NCBI GenBank assembly: GCA_036392795.1
Contig: DASVXH010000073.1
Location: forward strand, 1-20,997
From: JARIHD01 sp036392795
GTDB lineage: Bacteria; Patescibacteriota; Saccharimonadia; Saccharimonadales; UBA4665
DNA length: 20,997 nucleotides
Direction of reading: 5' to 3'
Shown here: positions 6,783 to 14,754 of the stretch, piece after piece
Layout of the letters: every line of letters starts with the position of its first letter
How positions within the stretch are numbered: position 1 is the first letter of the stretch
The notes under the pieces: model-generated
The model's database searches: none
Seen by the model: only the letters and a program-made list of their open reading frames with translations
What the model was told of the DNA's origin: nothing
Position numbers and translations under genes: made by a program

Positions 6783-6873
6783 ACTTCGGTACTTTTTGTT
6801 TATTACTAATCTGCTTCATCATGATAGAAGTCTTACATTGGTAGGACGTTTTTCATGTTAATCTTCTAGAATC

Positions 6874-7941
6874 ATGTATCTCCTTAGACTCGTATTGTTT
6901 ATTCTGTTGGGTTTTGCTGTTGCCCGAATTGCTAATGCCCATGATTTGGAAGATACCGGTTGGTATAGGTTGGCCGTCACCTCGCTTTTGGCAATCGGTC
7001 TTTACGCCAGCACATACGGCATCGATTTAAAGGAGGCCCGCAGACATTTAAGAATTATAGTCAGTGCAGTAACGGTTGGGGTGGTCCTCAAGGCAGCAAT
7101 CATAGGTGGTGGTTTGGCTCTACTATTCCAAGATCCGTTCTTTTTGATTCTCGGCATTACCGTTGCACAAATCGATCCGCTATCCGTTGCCAACCTGCTG
7201 AAGGGAAGTCGCATGTCTGCGAGAGCAAAGACTATTTTGGCGTCATGGGCGTCGTTTGATGATCCTATAACAGTCATACTCTCGCTGTACGCGCCTGTGC
7301 TGGTGGCGCAGCTAACGGGTGTTGATTTCGGCTCATTAACGGGCAATCCAGACGCAGGTGCTAGCCTGGTGACGTATATTCGAGAACTGGGACTAAACTT
7401 CTTGCTCGCCGGTGGTGTCCTGGTGTTATGGCTCGTAATCCGCCACTACGCCAAGAAGACTTATGCTGGACTTGATTTAGGTCTGGCGATTTTCGCCTGT
7501 CTGGTGCTGGCAACGGCGCTCACTTTGTCTATACTATACTTTTTGATGCTTGGTATTGCGTTGGTCGGTCTTTTCTTGCGACCACCCAAACTTGCTGCAT
7601 TTATCGATCGTGCTGTTGTGTGGGCGCTGCGTGCTGCTGCCGTATTGCTTGGTCTGCTGCTGATTGGGGGCGTTAATGTTTGGGCTGGCATCGCTCTCGG
7701 TGTTGCTGCGTATGTTGCACAGATAATTGTAGGATCCCTGCTTACTCGCGGCTTGCCAAAGAAAGATCGTTGGCATATTTCATTTGCGCAGCAGAACGGC
7801 ATTACGGCCATTATTTTAGCACTCCTGTTCGAGCCAATACACCCAGGCACTGTGGCAATTGTCGCCCCGGCAATTATTGTAATTAACGGCCTCCATGGCG
7901 TGGCTAACAAGATCATCGACAGGTATTCGCTTACAGAATAG
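6874..7941 (+). CDS. Cation:proton antiporter (Na+/H+ exchanger, CPA superfamily)
   Basis: The protein has 355 residues and is almost entirely hydrophobic, with roughly ten or eleven membrane segments. Family landmarks are TYGIDLKEARRHLR after the second segment and QIDPLSVANLLKGSRMS, corresponding to the 'DPV-A-LLK' loop of NhaP-type exchangers (D101, P102). ASFDDPITVI places adjacent aspartates D129-D130 where exchangers carry their ion-binding acidic pair. It would exchange Na+ or K+ for H+ across the cytoplasmic membrane. A double Asp at this site is associated with electrogenic exchange in CPA2-type proteins, but that is inference here. No C-terminal regulatory domain is present. TAATCT at 6859-6864 with TTGGTA at 6838-6843 may be its promoter, with almost no leader. 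Confidence 0.82.
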   Translation: MYLLRLVLFILLGFAVARIANAHDLEDTGWYRLAVTSLLAIGLYASTYGIDLKEARRHLRIIVSAVTVGVVLKAAIIGGGLALLFQDPFFLILGITVAQIDPLSVANLLKGSRMSARAKTILASWASFDDPITVILSLYAPVLVAQLTGVDFGSLTGNPDAGASLVTYIRELGLNFLLAGGVLVLWLVIRHYAKKTYAGLDLGLAIFACLVLATALTLSILYFLMLGIALVGLFLRPPKLAAFIDRAVVWALRAAAVLLGLLLIGGVNVWAGIALGVAAYVAQIIVGSLLTRGLPKKDRWHISFAQQNGITAIILALLFEPIHPGTVAIVAPAIIVINGLHGVANKIIDRYSLTE

Positions 7942-8044
7942 AGAATACCTAAGTCTGACATTTTATTGGCATAATTGGCTGGCTCGACGTCAAAGCAACA
8001 GATCTCAAGCACTTGGCTACCGCGCATCGCTTGACGCGCAAAGT

Positions 8045-8064
8045 GAGCCCAAAGGTGGGGGCTC
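8045..8064 (+). terminator. Possible weak terminator hairpin after the antiporter
   Basis: GAGCCC (8045-8050) pairs with GGGCTC (8059-8064) around an 8-nt loop, followed by TTGTCGTTG rather than a clean T tract. It lies about 100 bp after the antiporter stop and just before the promoter of the next gene. Confidence 0.3.
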
Positions 8065-8070
8065 TTGTCG

Positions 8071-8100
8071 TTGTAATATAAAACGTTGCAGTGCTATCAT
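8071..8100 (+). promoter_or_regulatory. Extended -10 promoter of the membrane protein gene
   Basis: TTGTAA (8071-8076), an 18-bp spacer and TATCAT (8095-8100) with an upstream TGC give a good extended -10 promoter. The leader would be about 10 nt before ATG 8119, with only a weak GTAAGAG as ribosome site. Confidence 0.5.
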
Positions 8101-8118
8101 TAAGCGTAAGAGTATCTC

Positions 8119-9336
8119 ATGACACCAGAAAATGGCCCGAATATACCTTTAGAGGAGTCTCCGTCTCACAAAATACCTTGGGCAAAGGTAGTCGCGCTCG
8201 GCTGTCTTACGCCCATCGTCATACTTTTGGCCTGGGGATTCATAAAAGGTCTCGCTTTTGCAGCGCTGCTATACATCGCCCTGATTTTCCGGGGAGTAGA
8301 GCATGTACTCATCTTATTTTATTTGATCGCCCTCCCTGTCATTTATAGCCTTTTGCGGCGTTGGGGTGTTCGCTATCCCTTTATTGTTGCCTTCACGTCG
8401 CTGATTTTTCTGTACGCATTGTACTACCTCGCTCAGAAAGTATTTATAGGTGGAGGGCTTGATGCGCTGTTGGCCGGCTACGAGCCAACGACCTGGGAGG
8501 ACCACGCCCAGCTTCTCAGGGCCAGCACGCTAATTATCGGTGGCGTCGGTATTTTTCTGCTCGCTACATTCTTGACCAACCGCCTACGGAATAAAGTTGT
8601 CGGTATTTGCTTATTGGTGCTGATCGTTACTGGCGTTTGTGTAGGATCATTCGCATATAAAAAACCGGCGCTCAAGCTCGAAAAACTTCCGGCTGTAAAA
8701 GATGTAAGCTGGAGGTTACTCCCAACAAATGTGCCGAGCTGGCTAAAGGAATCGGGAGAAGGGGGTTCGCGGAGCTGCTCGGAACAAGATGCAAAGGCAG
8801 GCTGGTATACCTGTGAATATGAATTTGTGAATTATCCTGGTTATCTCGATGCCGAATCACAGGCATTTATTGCGCAAGAGAAGAAGGGAATAAAGGAGTA
8901 CGACAGACATTTTGAGCCAAGTCCATTTTTCTGGGTACAGGTTATCCGCGATGATGAGCTGCTGAAGCCTTATAAATACAATAATGAGAAGTGTGACTGG
9001 GGTGGTCTGTCCACTGCGGGAACTGCTCCTCGTGGTTCAGATGGACGAGTAGTTGCCAAGCCCAAACTAGCAAATCGAAGGCCCCCTGAGCTCAGGCGTT
9101 GCATCATGGTTAAGACACCGGCCGGCAAATCCTTGTATTATGAGTCATACAAAAACTATTCCGAAGAGGTTCTTAAAGTGCCGGTGCGCTTTTACTTTGA
9201 GCAGCAGGGAAGTATTGTCCTTATTGGCATCGAGTACCCCAATCTTATTCGCAGTGACGAGCCAGCGTCGCTATACCTTACCGACGTCAACTTTCAAAAT
9301 GAGCTGTACAAGTTTGTTGATAGTTTCAAGAGGTAA
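8119..9336 (+). CDS. Multi-pass membrane protein with Cys-containing extracytoplasmic domain, function unknown
   Basis: The protein has 405 residues in two parts. The first (about 20-190) has five or six membrane segments, starting with AKVVALGCLTPIVILLAWGF and ending with VVGICLLVLIVTGVCVGSF. The second (about 195-405) is soluble and polar, with alternating strands, and probably lies outside the cytoplasm after the last segment. It contains four cysteines (C220, C232, C292, C328), enough for two disulfides, which fits an oxidising compartment. I recognise no family. The N-terminal 20 residues are polar and Pro-rich. It ends in a clean hairpin and is convergent with hsp20. Gene reality is well supported by length, promoter and protein character. 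Confidence 0.8.
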   Translation: MTPENGPNIPLEESPSHKIPWAKVVALGCLTPIVILLAWGFIKGLAFAALLYIALIFRGVEHVLILFYLIALPVIYSLLRRWGVRYPFIVAFTSLIFLYALYYLAQKVFIGGGLDALLAGYEPTTWEDHAQLLRASTLIIGGVGIFLLATFLTNRLRNKVVGICLLVLIVTGVCVGSFAYKKPALKLEKLPAVKDVSWRLLPTNVPSWLKESGEGGSRSCSEQDAKAGWYTCEYEFVNYPGYLDAESQAFIAQEKKGIKEYDRHFEPSPFFWVQVIRDDELLKPYKYNNEKCDWGGLSTAGTAPRGSDGRVVAKPKLANRRPPELRRCIMVKTPAGKSLYYESYKNYSEEVLKVPVRFYFEQQGSIVLIGIEYPNLIRSDEPASLYLTDVNFQNELYKFVDSFKR

Positions 9337-9340
9337 TTTA

Positions 9341-9365
9341 AAGGGACTCATCAGTCGAGTCCCTT
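9341..9365. terminator. Hairpin between convergent genes (likely transcription end)
   Basis: AAGGGACTC (9341-9349) and GAGTCCCTT (9357-9365) form a perfect 9-bp stem with a 7-nt loop, 5 nt after the membrane-protein stop and 20 bp from the hsp20 stop. There is no strong T tract on either side, so termination may be partial or serve both directions. Confidence 0.6.
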
Positions 9366-9384
9366 GAGAGATTGATTGAATCGG

Positions 9385-9816
9385 CTACTTCTTTTTATTA
9401 GAGGCGGCGATAGCAATTTTCTTTGGTTCGGGAAGGGGCGTAAGCGGTACGCTGATTTTTAGTACGCCATCATCTAGGCGGGCTTCAATTTTGTCTGTGT
9501 CGGCCCTTTCCGGTAAGGCTATGCGGCGATAAAAGCTGCTGGAACTTTCACGAACCACGTACTTTTTGTCCTTATCTTCTTCTTTTTCGTGACGCTCGGC
9601 ATTGATAACAAGCGCATTGTTCTCAACTTGAATGGTTACATCTTTCTGCTCGAAGTTTGGCAAATGGGCTTCAACTTTGAGTTGATTATCTTTTGTGTAA
9701 ACATCGGTCGTGGGTATGTTTACGCCTTTGAAAGATGTCATCCAATCATCACCAAAGAATTGTTTTTGTAAAGCACTCAGCTCTGCAAAAGGGTCCCATC
9801 TTACTAGATTGCTCAT
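9385..9816 (-). CDS. Small heat shock protein, Hsp20/alpha-crystallin family
   Basis: The protein has 143 residues from ATG 9816. The N-terminus MSNLVRWDPFAEL is typical of bacterial Hsp20. The alpha-crystallin domain runs from about 42 to 132 and ends with the conserved ARLDDGVLKISVPL. A short Lys-rich tail follows. The protein holds unfolding proteins in a refoldable state in the cytoplasm without ATP. The frame continues upstream to 9900, but AAGGAGA (9829-9823) lies 6 nt before ATG 9816, and the extension would run into the promoter. A consensus promoter overlapped by a CIRCE operator is upstream, so heat-inducible control by HrcA is expected. The hrcA gene is not in this window. Confidence 0.96.
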   Translation of the reverse strand: MSNLVRWDPFAELSALQKQFFGDDWMTSFKGVNIPTTDVYTKDNQLKVEAHLPNFEQKDVTIQVENNALVINAERHEKEEDKDKKYVVRESSSSFYRRIALPERADTDKIEARLDDGVLKISVPLTPLPEPKKIAIAASNKKK

Positions 9817-9878
9817 TATAGTTCTCCTTTCATTATTGTTAAATAAATCTTTGAGAAGCATAACTAGCTTCTGCATTG

Positions 9879-9907
9879 ATTCTAGAAAACTAGCACTCAC
9901 ATGTCAA
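9879..9907 (-). promoter_or_regulatory. Sigma70-type promoter of hsp20
   Basis: On the minus strand, TTGACA (9907-9902), an exact 17-bp spacer and TAGAAT (9884-9879) form a near-consensus promoter. The leader of about 55 nt carries AAGGAGA before the ATG. The -35 box occupies the central spacer of the CIRCE element, so repressor binding would block the promoter directly. Confidence 0.85.
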
Positions 9908-9919
9908 GAGTGCTAGTTT
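9887..9919. promoter_or_regulatory. CIRCE operator (HrcA binding site)
   Basis: CTAGCACTC (9890-9898), 9 nt, then GAGTGCTAG (9908-9916) matches the CIRCE consensus TTAGCACTC-N9-GAGTGCTAA in arm sequence and spacing, with one symmetrical base change at the outer end. The perfect arms extend to 12 bp (AAACTAGCACTC / GAGTGCTAGTTT, 9887-9919). Confidence 0.93.
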
Positions 9920-10065
9920 AGATGACTATTACCGCTGTTTAAGGGACTGATCTCGCTCGCTTTGATTAAAGCCTTTAGTCTTACTCGACCACAAGTGATT
10001 AATCTTTTGCAAATTTGTGATATATATACCAATAGGATTTTACTATGGTAGCGTAAGGAGTTTTT

Positions 10066-11379
10066 ATGGCCGATCCTGCAGAGGCAGCACAGCCTTTATC
10101 TATAGAATATGAACTTGTTCGTATAACAGAGCGTCGTTCTGACAGTCATGCAGAAGTGTGGGGGGATGGTTTGCAGTACCCCGAACATCTTGGCCCATTG
10201 GCTGTAGACCGCGTTCGATTCGATCCAGATTACGATGTTTACAACATCACACAGAGTGTTAAAGCCGACTTTTTAGCTTCTTATGGCATGGCGGATGGTG
10301 AGACTGCCAATGCTATACGCCAGCGCAGTATGGCGTGGTTAGACTGGTTGGCACAGGGTACAAATCTAAATATTAATGACTTTGTATACCTTAACCTGGC
10401 GACTATTGCCGCCAAACAGGGCGACGCCGAGACCGTTCGTCAGATTGTGGAAGATCCAAGACGCTTGTGGTTCGATAGGCATGCCGGCGTTCCTGTTACC
10501 GACCCGACTTTTGGCCGGCTAGACCGCTTGAGCGTCGCGAGTATCGGTGCCAAGGTTTCTGAGATGGCCAGGCTGATGGCGGTAGCTCCAGAAGATGACG
10601 CAGAGCGCGTGCGTGCGACGGTCATGCCTACATTCCGCAATGTGGTAACTGAGTTTGTAGGCCGCGATCTTACGAATGAGGGGCATCCTATTGAGTGGGC
10701 TAGCAGAGAGTTGCTTAGGGTAGGAACCCCCGACACCATAGAACAGGTAAATAAGCTTGTCGCTGCTATGCCTATGACCGCTGCCAAACTTGATACCCTA
10801 GTAAAATTGGCATACAACGATGAGCGATATGCGACTGCCGCCGCGGAAGCCATTGTGTGGCAGCAAGAGAAGGCTAGCCTTGCCGAACAAGTATTGGCTG
10901 AATATCTGAAGCCATATGGTACCGCTCGTAATAGGATCGACTACCCAATAAATCTTGGTGGTAGAGAGGACCCGGTCGCGAGCCAACCCATAGCGGCGGC
11001 TATCGTTGACCGGATTCCGAAAGATAGTGGGGAAACAAGTGCCATAGAGACGTCCGTTGCTTACTTAAATAGTACGATGTTTGGCGGAAGCGTACACGGC
11101 AACGTATTAGGGTGCGTTCGTACGCTAACCGGCAATCCTCATTTTGAATTTGCTGATCCTCAGTTTGGTTTTGCGGCTAGGTTCGAGGATGGAGAGAGCA
11201 GCTATGCTCACGGCAAAGTAACTGTCGTTGATGCCAACCTACCCGATGGCCGGGTGGTGATCGACCTTTCTGGTGAGCCGTTCTGGCGCAGTGTAGCCCA
11301 TGACGACGTTCGCTTCCTCTGCCGCATCATCCAGACCGAGAAGAATCGACGCGTCCCGGCACCCGACGGGCAATTATAA
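10066..11379 (+). CDS. Hypothetical protein, 437 residues
   Basis: I recognise no family. TAAGGAG (10054-10060) 5 nt before ATG 10066 supports the start. The protein is soluble, with no signal peptide or membrane segment. The N-terminal 75 residues are polar with several Tyr, Asp and Pro. Residues about 75-295 are rich in Ala and Leu helices with repeated short helix-turn-helix spacing (for example VYLNLATIAAKQGDAETVRQIV, then LVKLAYNDERYATAAAEAI), suggesting a helical-repeat (TPR/HEAT-like) solenoid. The C-terminal 140 residues seem beta-rich (HGKVTVVDANLPDGRVVIDL). The neighbour at 11418 is on the same strand 38 bp later but has its own promoter. Length and codon use make it a real gene. 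Function is unknown. Confidence 0.75.
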   Translation: MADPAEAAQPLSIEYELVRITERRSDSHAEVWGDGLQYPEHLGPLAVDRVRFDPDYDVYNITQSVKADFLASYGMADGETANAIRQRSMAWLDWLAQGTNLNINDFVYLNLATIAAKQGDAETVRQIVEDPRRLWFDRHAGVPVTDPTFGRLDRLSVASIGAKVSEMARLMAVAPEDDAERVRATVMPTFRNVVTEFVGRDLTNEGHPIEWASRELLRVGTPDTIEQVNKLVAAMPMTAAKLDTLVKLAYNDERYATAAAEAIVWQQEKASLAEQVLAEYLKPYGTARNRIDYPINLGGREDPVASQPIAAAIVDRIPKDSGETSAIETSVAYLNSTMFGGSVHGNVLGCVRTLTGNPHFEFADPQFGFAARFEDGESSYAHGKVTVVDANLPDGRVVIDLSGEPFWRSVAHDDVRFLCRIIQTEKNRRVPAPDGQL

Positions 11380-11381
11380 TA

Positions 11382-11410
11382 TTGTAATTACCAGATATAT
11401 ATGATATTGT
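11382..11410 (+). promoter_or_regulatory. Leaderless promoter of the GT-like gene
   Basis: TTGTAA (11382-11387), an exact 17-bp spacer and TATTGT (11405-11410) lie 7 nt before ATG 11418. There is no Shine-Dalgarno. Confidence 0.5.
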
Positions 11411-11417
11411 ATGTAAA

Positions 11418-12617
11418 ATGTCTGTTTTTGGTGCCGAGCGTATTATTGACCAGCAGGTAGATGAGTACCTGCAGTATCTGTCTACATATCCTTCTTTTGT
11501 CCAAGCGCGGCGCGATGAATTATTCGAGCAGGTCTTGTCGCACGGCAATGCTTCTATCAGAGAAGTTATTCCAGCTCAATGCGTAGCGGTACCCGCCGAG
11601 GTGACGCGGGAAGATCTTTTGGATGTCACCCTGGGTAAGCTCGCCGCGCAGGCAAAACGTGCCCGCGCACCTTTTTTGGCCGTGATCGGCGCTAATCTCA
11701 CAAAAGATGCTGACCCAGAACATCCAACGGTTGTCAATAACATGGATCTGATTAAGTCGTTCCAGCGTGCACACCCCGACCTACCACTCAGCCATTATTT
11801 GGCAACCTATCGGTCCGGCACGCCTGTGGGTACAATAAAAAGTGATGGATTTCATGTAAATTCGCTCGTAGTTGCGCGCGAGGCATCAAACGCCCGCCGC
11901 CCGCTATTCGACACCATACTGACCAACTGGGATGCTGACACTGTTGATGCGACTCCGAACTACTTTAAAACGCTACAAGAAGAATTCGCCAAGAGCACAA
12001 CCGAGGCCTGGTCTGCATATCCCGGCTTTCGTCACTCTCGTCTGCCTGAATCAGACTTCCCTAACGCCAATAAACTACTCGCATGGTTCGACCAGGTAAT
12101 CGCCGCGAGCGTCGCCTGTTCCCCGAGCGCTTTTTCGCAGAACCTAGGAAGTTGGGCGCTGGGATATAGTTTTGATGGAGAAGCCTACGGCGAAATGAAT
12201 CGTAACTGGAATGATATAAAACGCACGGTAGGCGAGGGCAACTATGATTTTGTGGCGATTCCAGAAATGGTAACCACCTCCTCACGTCGCCTTGTTAGTC
12301 AGCTTGCCACCAGTAAATATGACATGCGATACAAGCATCTTTATGCAGGTGAGACCGCCCCATTTGTCGAAATACAATCCGACGTGGAGGAAGATAGCTT
12401 CAACTACATCCTTGAGGATCTGGTTCCAAAAGTATATCGTGCAGCCTATGACGACCATGCTTCTATGCTAAAGACACAGGGAATAGTTAATGTCGAGGAA
12501 CAAAGTCGTGCTCACGCCGTAGACACCTTGCGCACTGCTCTTGCCACCATCGGAGAAGCGTACAACACAAGGGCCATTTTGGCACCATATATCTCTGACC
12601 AGAACGGTCATCTGTAA
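11418..12617 (+). CDS. Predicted GT-A-fold glycosyltransferase-like protein
   Basis: The protein has 399 residues. The middle part reads like a diverged family-2-type GT-A domain. CVAVPAEVTREDLLDVTLGKLAAQ (about 55-78) corresponds to the first strand and helix. PFLAVIGANL (85-94) matches the second strand, which normally ends in a nucleotide-contact Asn. TILTNWDADTVDATPNYF carries a D172-A-D174 pair where the metal-binding DXD of these enzymes lies. Such enzymes move a sugar from a nucleotide-sugar donor to an acceptor. Donor and acceptor cannot be predicted. The C-terminal 170 residues are unassigned and no membrane segment is present. A DAD triplet can occur by chance, but the order and spacing of strand, helix and acidic motif support the fold. 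It stands between an unknown protein and a secreted protein. Confidence 0.5.
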   Translation: MSVFGAERIIDQQVDEYLQYLSTYPSFVQARRDELFEQVLSHGNASIREVIPAQCVAVPAEVTREDLLDVTLGKLAAQAKRARAPFLAVIGANLTKDADPEHPTVVNNMDLIKSFQRAHPDLPLSHYLATYRSGTPVGTIKSDGFHVNSLVVAREASNARRPLFDTILTNWDADTVDATPNYFKTLQEEFAKSTTEAWSAYPGFRHSRLPESDFPNANKLLAWFDQVIAASVACSPSAFSQNLGSWALGYSFDGEAYGEMNRNWNDIKRTVGEGNYDFVAIPEMVTTSSRRLVSQLATSKYDMRYKHLYAGETAPFVEIQSDVEEDSFNYILEDLVPKVYRAAYDDHASMLKTQGIVNVEEQSRAHAVDTLRTALATIGEAYNTRAILAPYISDQNGHL

Positions 12618-12696
12618 GATAGTTGGGATCTCACAAACAGACCTCTTGAATACGATCGGTGACTTTAGTGTTGGAGGAGGTACAGATTCATCGCTA

Positions 12697-12740
12697 TTGT
12701 CAGTATCTCCCAAGGCTTGTTATGCTTAAGCGTGAAGGAG
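12697..12740 (+). promoter_or_regulatory. Promoter and ribosome site of the secreted propeller protein
   Basis: TTGTCA (12697-12702), an 18-bp spacer and TATGCT (12721-12726) with an upstream TG form an extended -10 promoter. GAAGGAG (12734-12740) lies 9 nt before ATG 12750. Together they exclude the upstream in-frame start at 12717. Confidence 0.6.
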
Positions 12741-12749
12741 CTCTTTTAT

Positions 12750-14579
12750 ATGATTCGTAGAATACTGTCACTCGTAGTACTGTCATTGGTTCTTACTTTT
12801 TCATTTACCGGACTTCCCGTGCATGCCGCATCGCAGCCGGAGTTAGTTTCGCTGGATAACGCAGGCATGCCAGTCACCGATAACGCCTATGCAGGCCTAA
12901 TTTCGGGATCGGGCAGATATGTAGCGTATGACACAAATTCTGAAACAAACGGTAGCTTTGTAGCGGCCACATTTGTACGCGACCGGATGACAGGCACTAC
13001 CGTATTGGCTTCTATTCTGCCCGATGGCAGTACGGCGCAGGCGGGAAGTCTATCGGGGTTTAGCAAAGATGGGCGATCGGTGGTATTTAGCGCCGATGGC
13101 GGATTATATGTACATAATCTGGACACAGACCAAACGGTTTTGGCGTCGATTGATCCGTCGGGGATGCAAGTAGGCGACGGCGGTTTTAGCGGTATATCTG
13201 AAAATGGTTCGCGAATTGCTTTTGGGGCAAACAATAATTTTTATGTACGTGATTTAGTTGCAGGCGTGACCAGGCAAATAACCAGTGGAGGCTATGGCTA
13301 TCATCCGGCAATATCGGCAGACGGCAATTTCGTTGCCTACAATAACTTCCAGACATATGTCTATAGCTGGACCACCGACACGAGCACGCTGGCGTCGGTA
13401 TTCGCTGATGGTACTCCGGGCAATCGGCGCTCGGTGGGTGCTCCAGCAATTTCGGACGACGGTCGTTATGTTGCATTTGCAAATAATTCCACGTTTGTGC
13501 CACATGATGGAACGGCGCGGATTTATCGCCGGGACATGCAAACCGGCCAGATGCTCCTGGCTGACGTGCGCGATGACGGCACAGGTAACGGCCCGACTAC
13601 CGGTTGGTCGGACTGGAAAGACAGTGCCTCGTTGGCGATTTCTGGTGACGGCAATGTGGTTGCCTTCGGCGCTTCTAACGCCGCCGATTTTACGCCGGAT
13701 ATTACCCCCGACGTCGGTTGGTATGCGCGCAACTTTACCACTGGCCGCACCGGCCTGGCAACGGCAATAGCAGATGGCACACCGGTTTCTGGGAGCCCAG
13801 ACTTTTTGGGCAGCCTAACGACTGACGGCGCCTTTACGACATTTACCTCCAACGATCCGCTTCTTGGTGTGACCGATGGCATTGCTCAGGTATTTGTGAA
13901 CTCCACGGTTGGTACCGGTAAAAGTTTTGCTCCCCCAGAGCCTCTGACGATAACCCTTGATTCGCAGGCCGATACCCATGTTCGCAGCGGTCAGAGTGAT
14001 CGCAATTACGGTACCGTTCCGTATATTCGGGTGCAGTCTGCTGGTGACAACCGTGGTCTGGTGCGCTTTGATCAGGATGCGATGCAGGCAGCGGTTGGTA
14101 ATGGTAACGTAGTTTCTGCGAAGTTGCGTTTTACCATCACTGACAATGGGAACAACTGGGGATCTTCGGGCCGTACGGTCGATGTCCATCGTTTGCTTAC
14201 TGACTGGTCCGAAGGTACGGGAACTGAGACAAATCGAGGCAGCGGCCCTGGCGCCACTTGGAACTGCGCCATCGACGACCAAATTTCCAACCAGGTAAAA
14301 AACTGTAGTGGAACCACCGAATGGCAAATGGGGCAACCAAATAATCCGTTAGTTCACCCCTGGGTGTTGTCGCCCTCGGCATCTCAATTGATAACAAACG
14401 GCCAGACTGGTGCGGTGGAATATGATGTGACGGCCGATGTAACCGATTTTGTAAACGGCACATTCACTAACTATGGTTGGCTCGTCAAAAAAACCAATGA
14501 AGGTCAGAATGGTCAAGTAAGTTTTGGAACCAGAGAGACTGTGACACCACCACAGCTCATTATCACGTATCAGCCCTAG
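12750..14579 (+). CDS. Secreted beta-propeller protein with C-terminal DNRLRE/CBM96-like domain
   Basis: The protein has 609 residues. A signal peptide is clear: MIRRILSL, a long hydrophobic core, then VHA before the predicted cleavage after residue 26. Residues about 30-390 contain at least six imperfect repeats of the TolB/WD40-like (PD40) kind, each with (S/A)ISxDGxxVAF or a close variant: FSKDGRSVVFS, ISENGSRIAFG, ISADGNFVAYN, ISDDGRYVAFA, ISGDGNVVAFG. These make a six- or seven-bladed propeller. From about 398, ADTHVRSGQSDRNYG opens a DNRLRE (CBM96-like) domain that runs to the end with WLVKKTNEG and PQLIITY. Such domains are found on exported proteins, some of them carbohydrate-binding. 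No anchor or sorting signal is visible, so it is probably released or surface-bound by non-covalent contacts. G+C is higher than in the restriction locus. Confidence 0.85.
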   Translation: MIRRILSLVVLSLVLTFSFTGLPVHAASQPELVSLDNAGMPVTDNAYAGLISGSGRYVAYDTNSETNGSFVAATFVRDRMTGTTVLASILPDGSTAQAGSLSGFSKDGRSVVFSADGGLYVHNLDTDQTVLASIDPSGMQVGDGGFSGISENGSRIAFGANNNFYVRDLVAGVTRQITSGGYGYHPAISADGNFVAYNNFQTYVYSWTTDTSTLASVFADGTPGNRRSVGAPAISDDGRYVAFANNSTFVPHDGTARIYRRDMQTGQMLLADVRDDGTGNGPTTGWSDWKDSASLAISGDGNVVAFGASNAADFTPDITPDVGWYARNFTTGRTGLATAIADGTPVSGSPDFLGSLTTDGAFTTFTSNDPLLGVTDGIAQVFVNSTVGTGKSFAPPEPLTITLDSQADTHVRSGQSDRNYGTVPYIRVQSAGDNRGLVRFDQDAMQAAVGNGNVVSAKLRFTITDNGNNWGSSGRTVDVHRLLTDWSEGTGTETNRGSGPGATWNCAIDDQISNQVKNCSGTTEWQMGQPNNPLVHPWVLSPSASQLITNGQTGAVEYDVTADVTDFVNGTFTNYGWLVKKTNEGQNGQVSFGTRETVTPPQLIITYQP

Positions 14580-14700
14580 GATGCATCCCGATCTACCCTT
14601 TCTGATAAATCGCAAACAAGCCGCCAAACACTACTCTATTGAGGTACAAACTTGCGATTCGTACAGTAATTTTTCCCGCTTAGTTGCTTGTTCTGGCTGG

Positions 14701-14717
14701 AGTTACCCAAAGTAACT
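14701..14717. repeat. Perfect inverted repeat upstream of the gene at 14755
   Basis: AGTTAC, CCAAA, AGTAACT read as AGTTAC (14701-14706) and GTAACT (14712-14717) around 5 nt. It ends just before the expected -35 position of the downstream promoter and may be an operator. Confidence 0.35.
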
Positions 14718-14740
14718 ATGAAAATTTGCTGCGAGTATAT

Positions 14741-14746
14741 TATAAT
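14741..14746 (+). promoter_or_regulatory. -10 box (TATAAT), leaderless promoter
   Basis: A perfect TATAAT ends 8 nt before ATG 14755. The -35 position carries no consensus, and no Shine-Dalgarno is present. Confidence 0.55.
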
Positions 14747-14754
14747 ATTTGTCC

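Noticed and set aside
6679..6873. A riboswitch upstream of the antiporter
   Set aside because: The inverted repeat and T run are suggestive, but no known riboswitch core motif was seen and the likely promoter lies downstream of the repeat.
7461..8027. 188-codon minus-strand frame inside the antiporter gene
   Set aside because: The plus strand encodes a consistent multi-pass exchanger with family motifs. The minus-strand product is Ser/Pro/Ala-rich low-quality sequence, typical of an antisense shadow.
13186..14627. Several minus-strand frames of 80-170 codons across the propeller gene
   Set aside because: They overlap one another and the well-supported secreted protein. They arise from the G+C-rich repetitive coding sequence.
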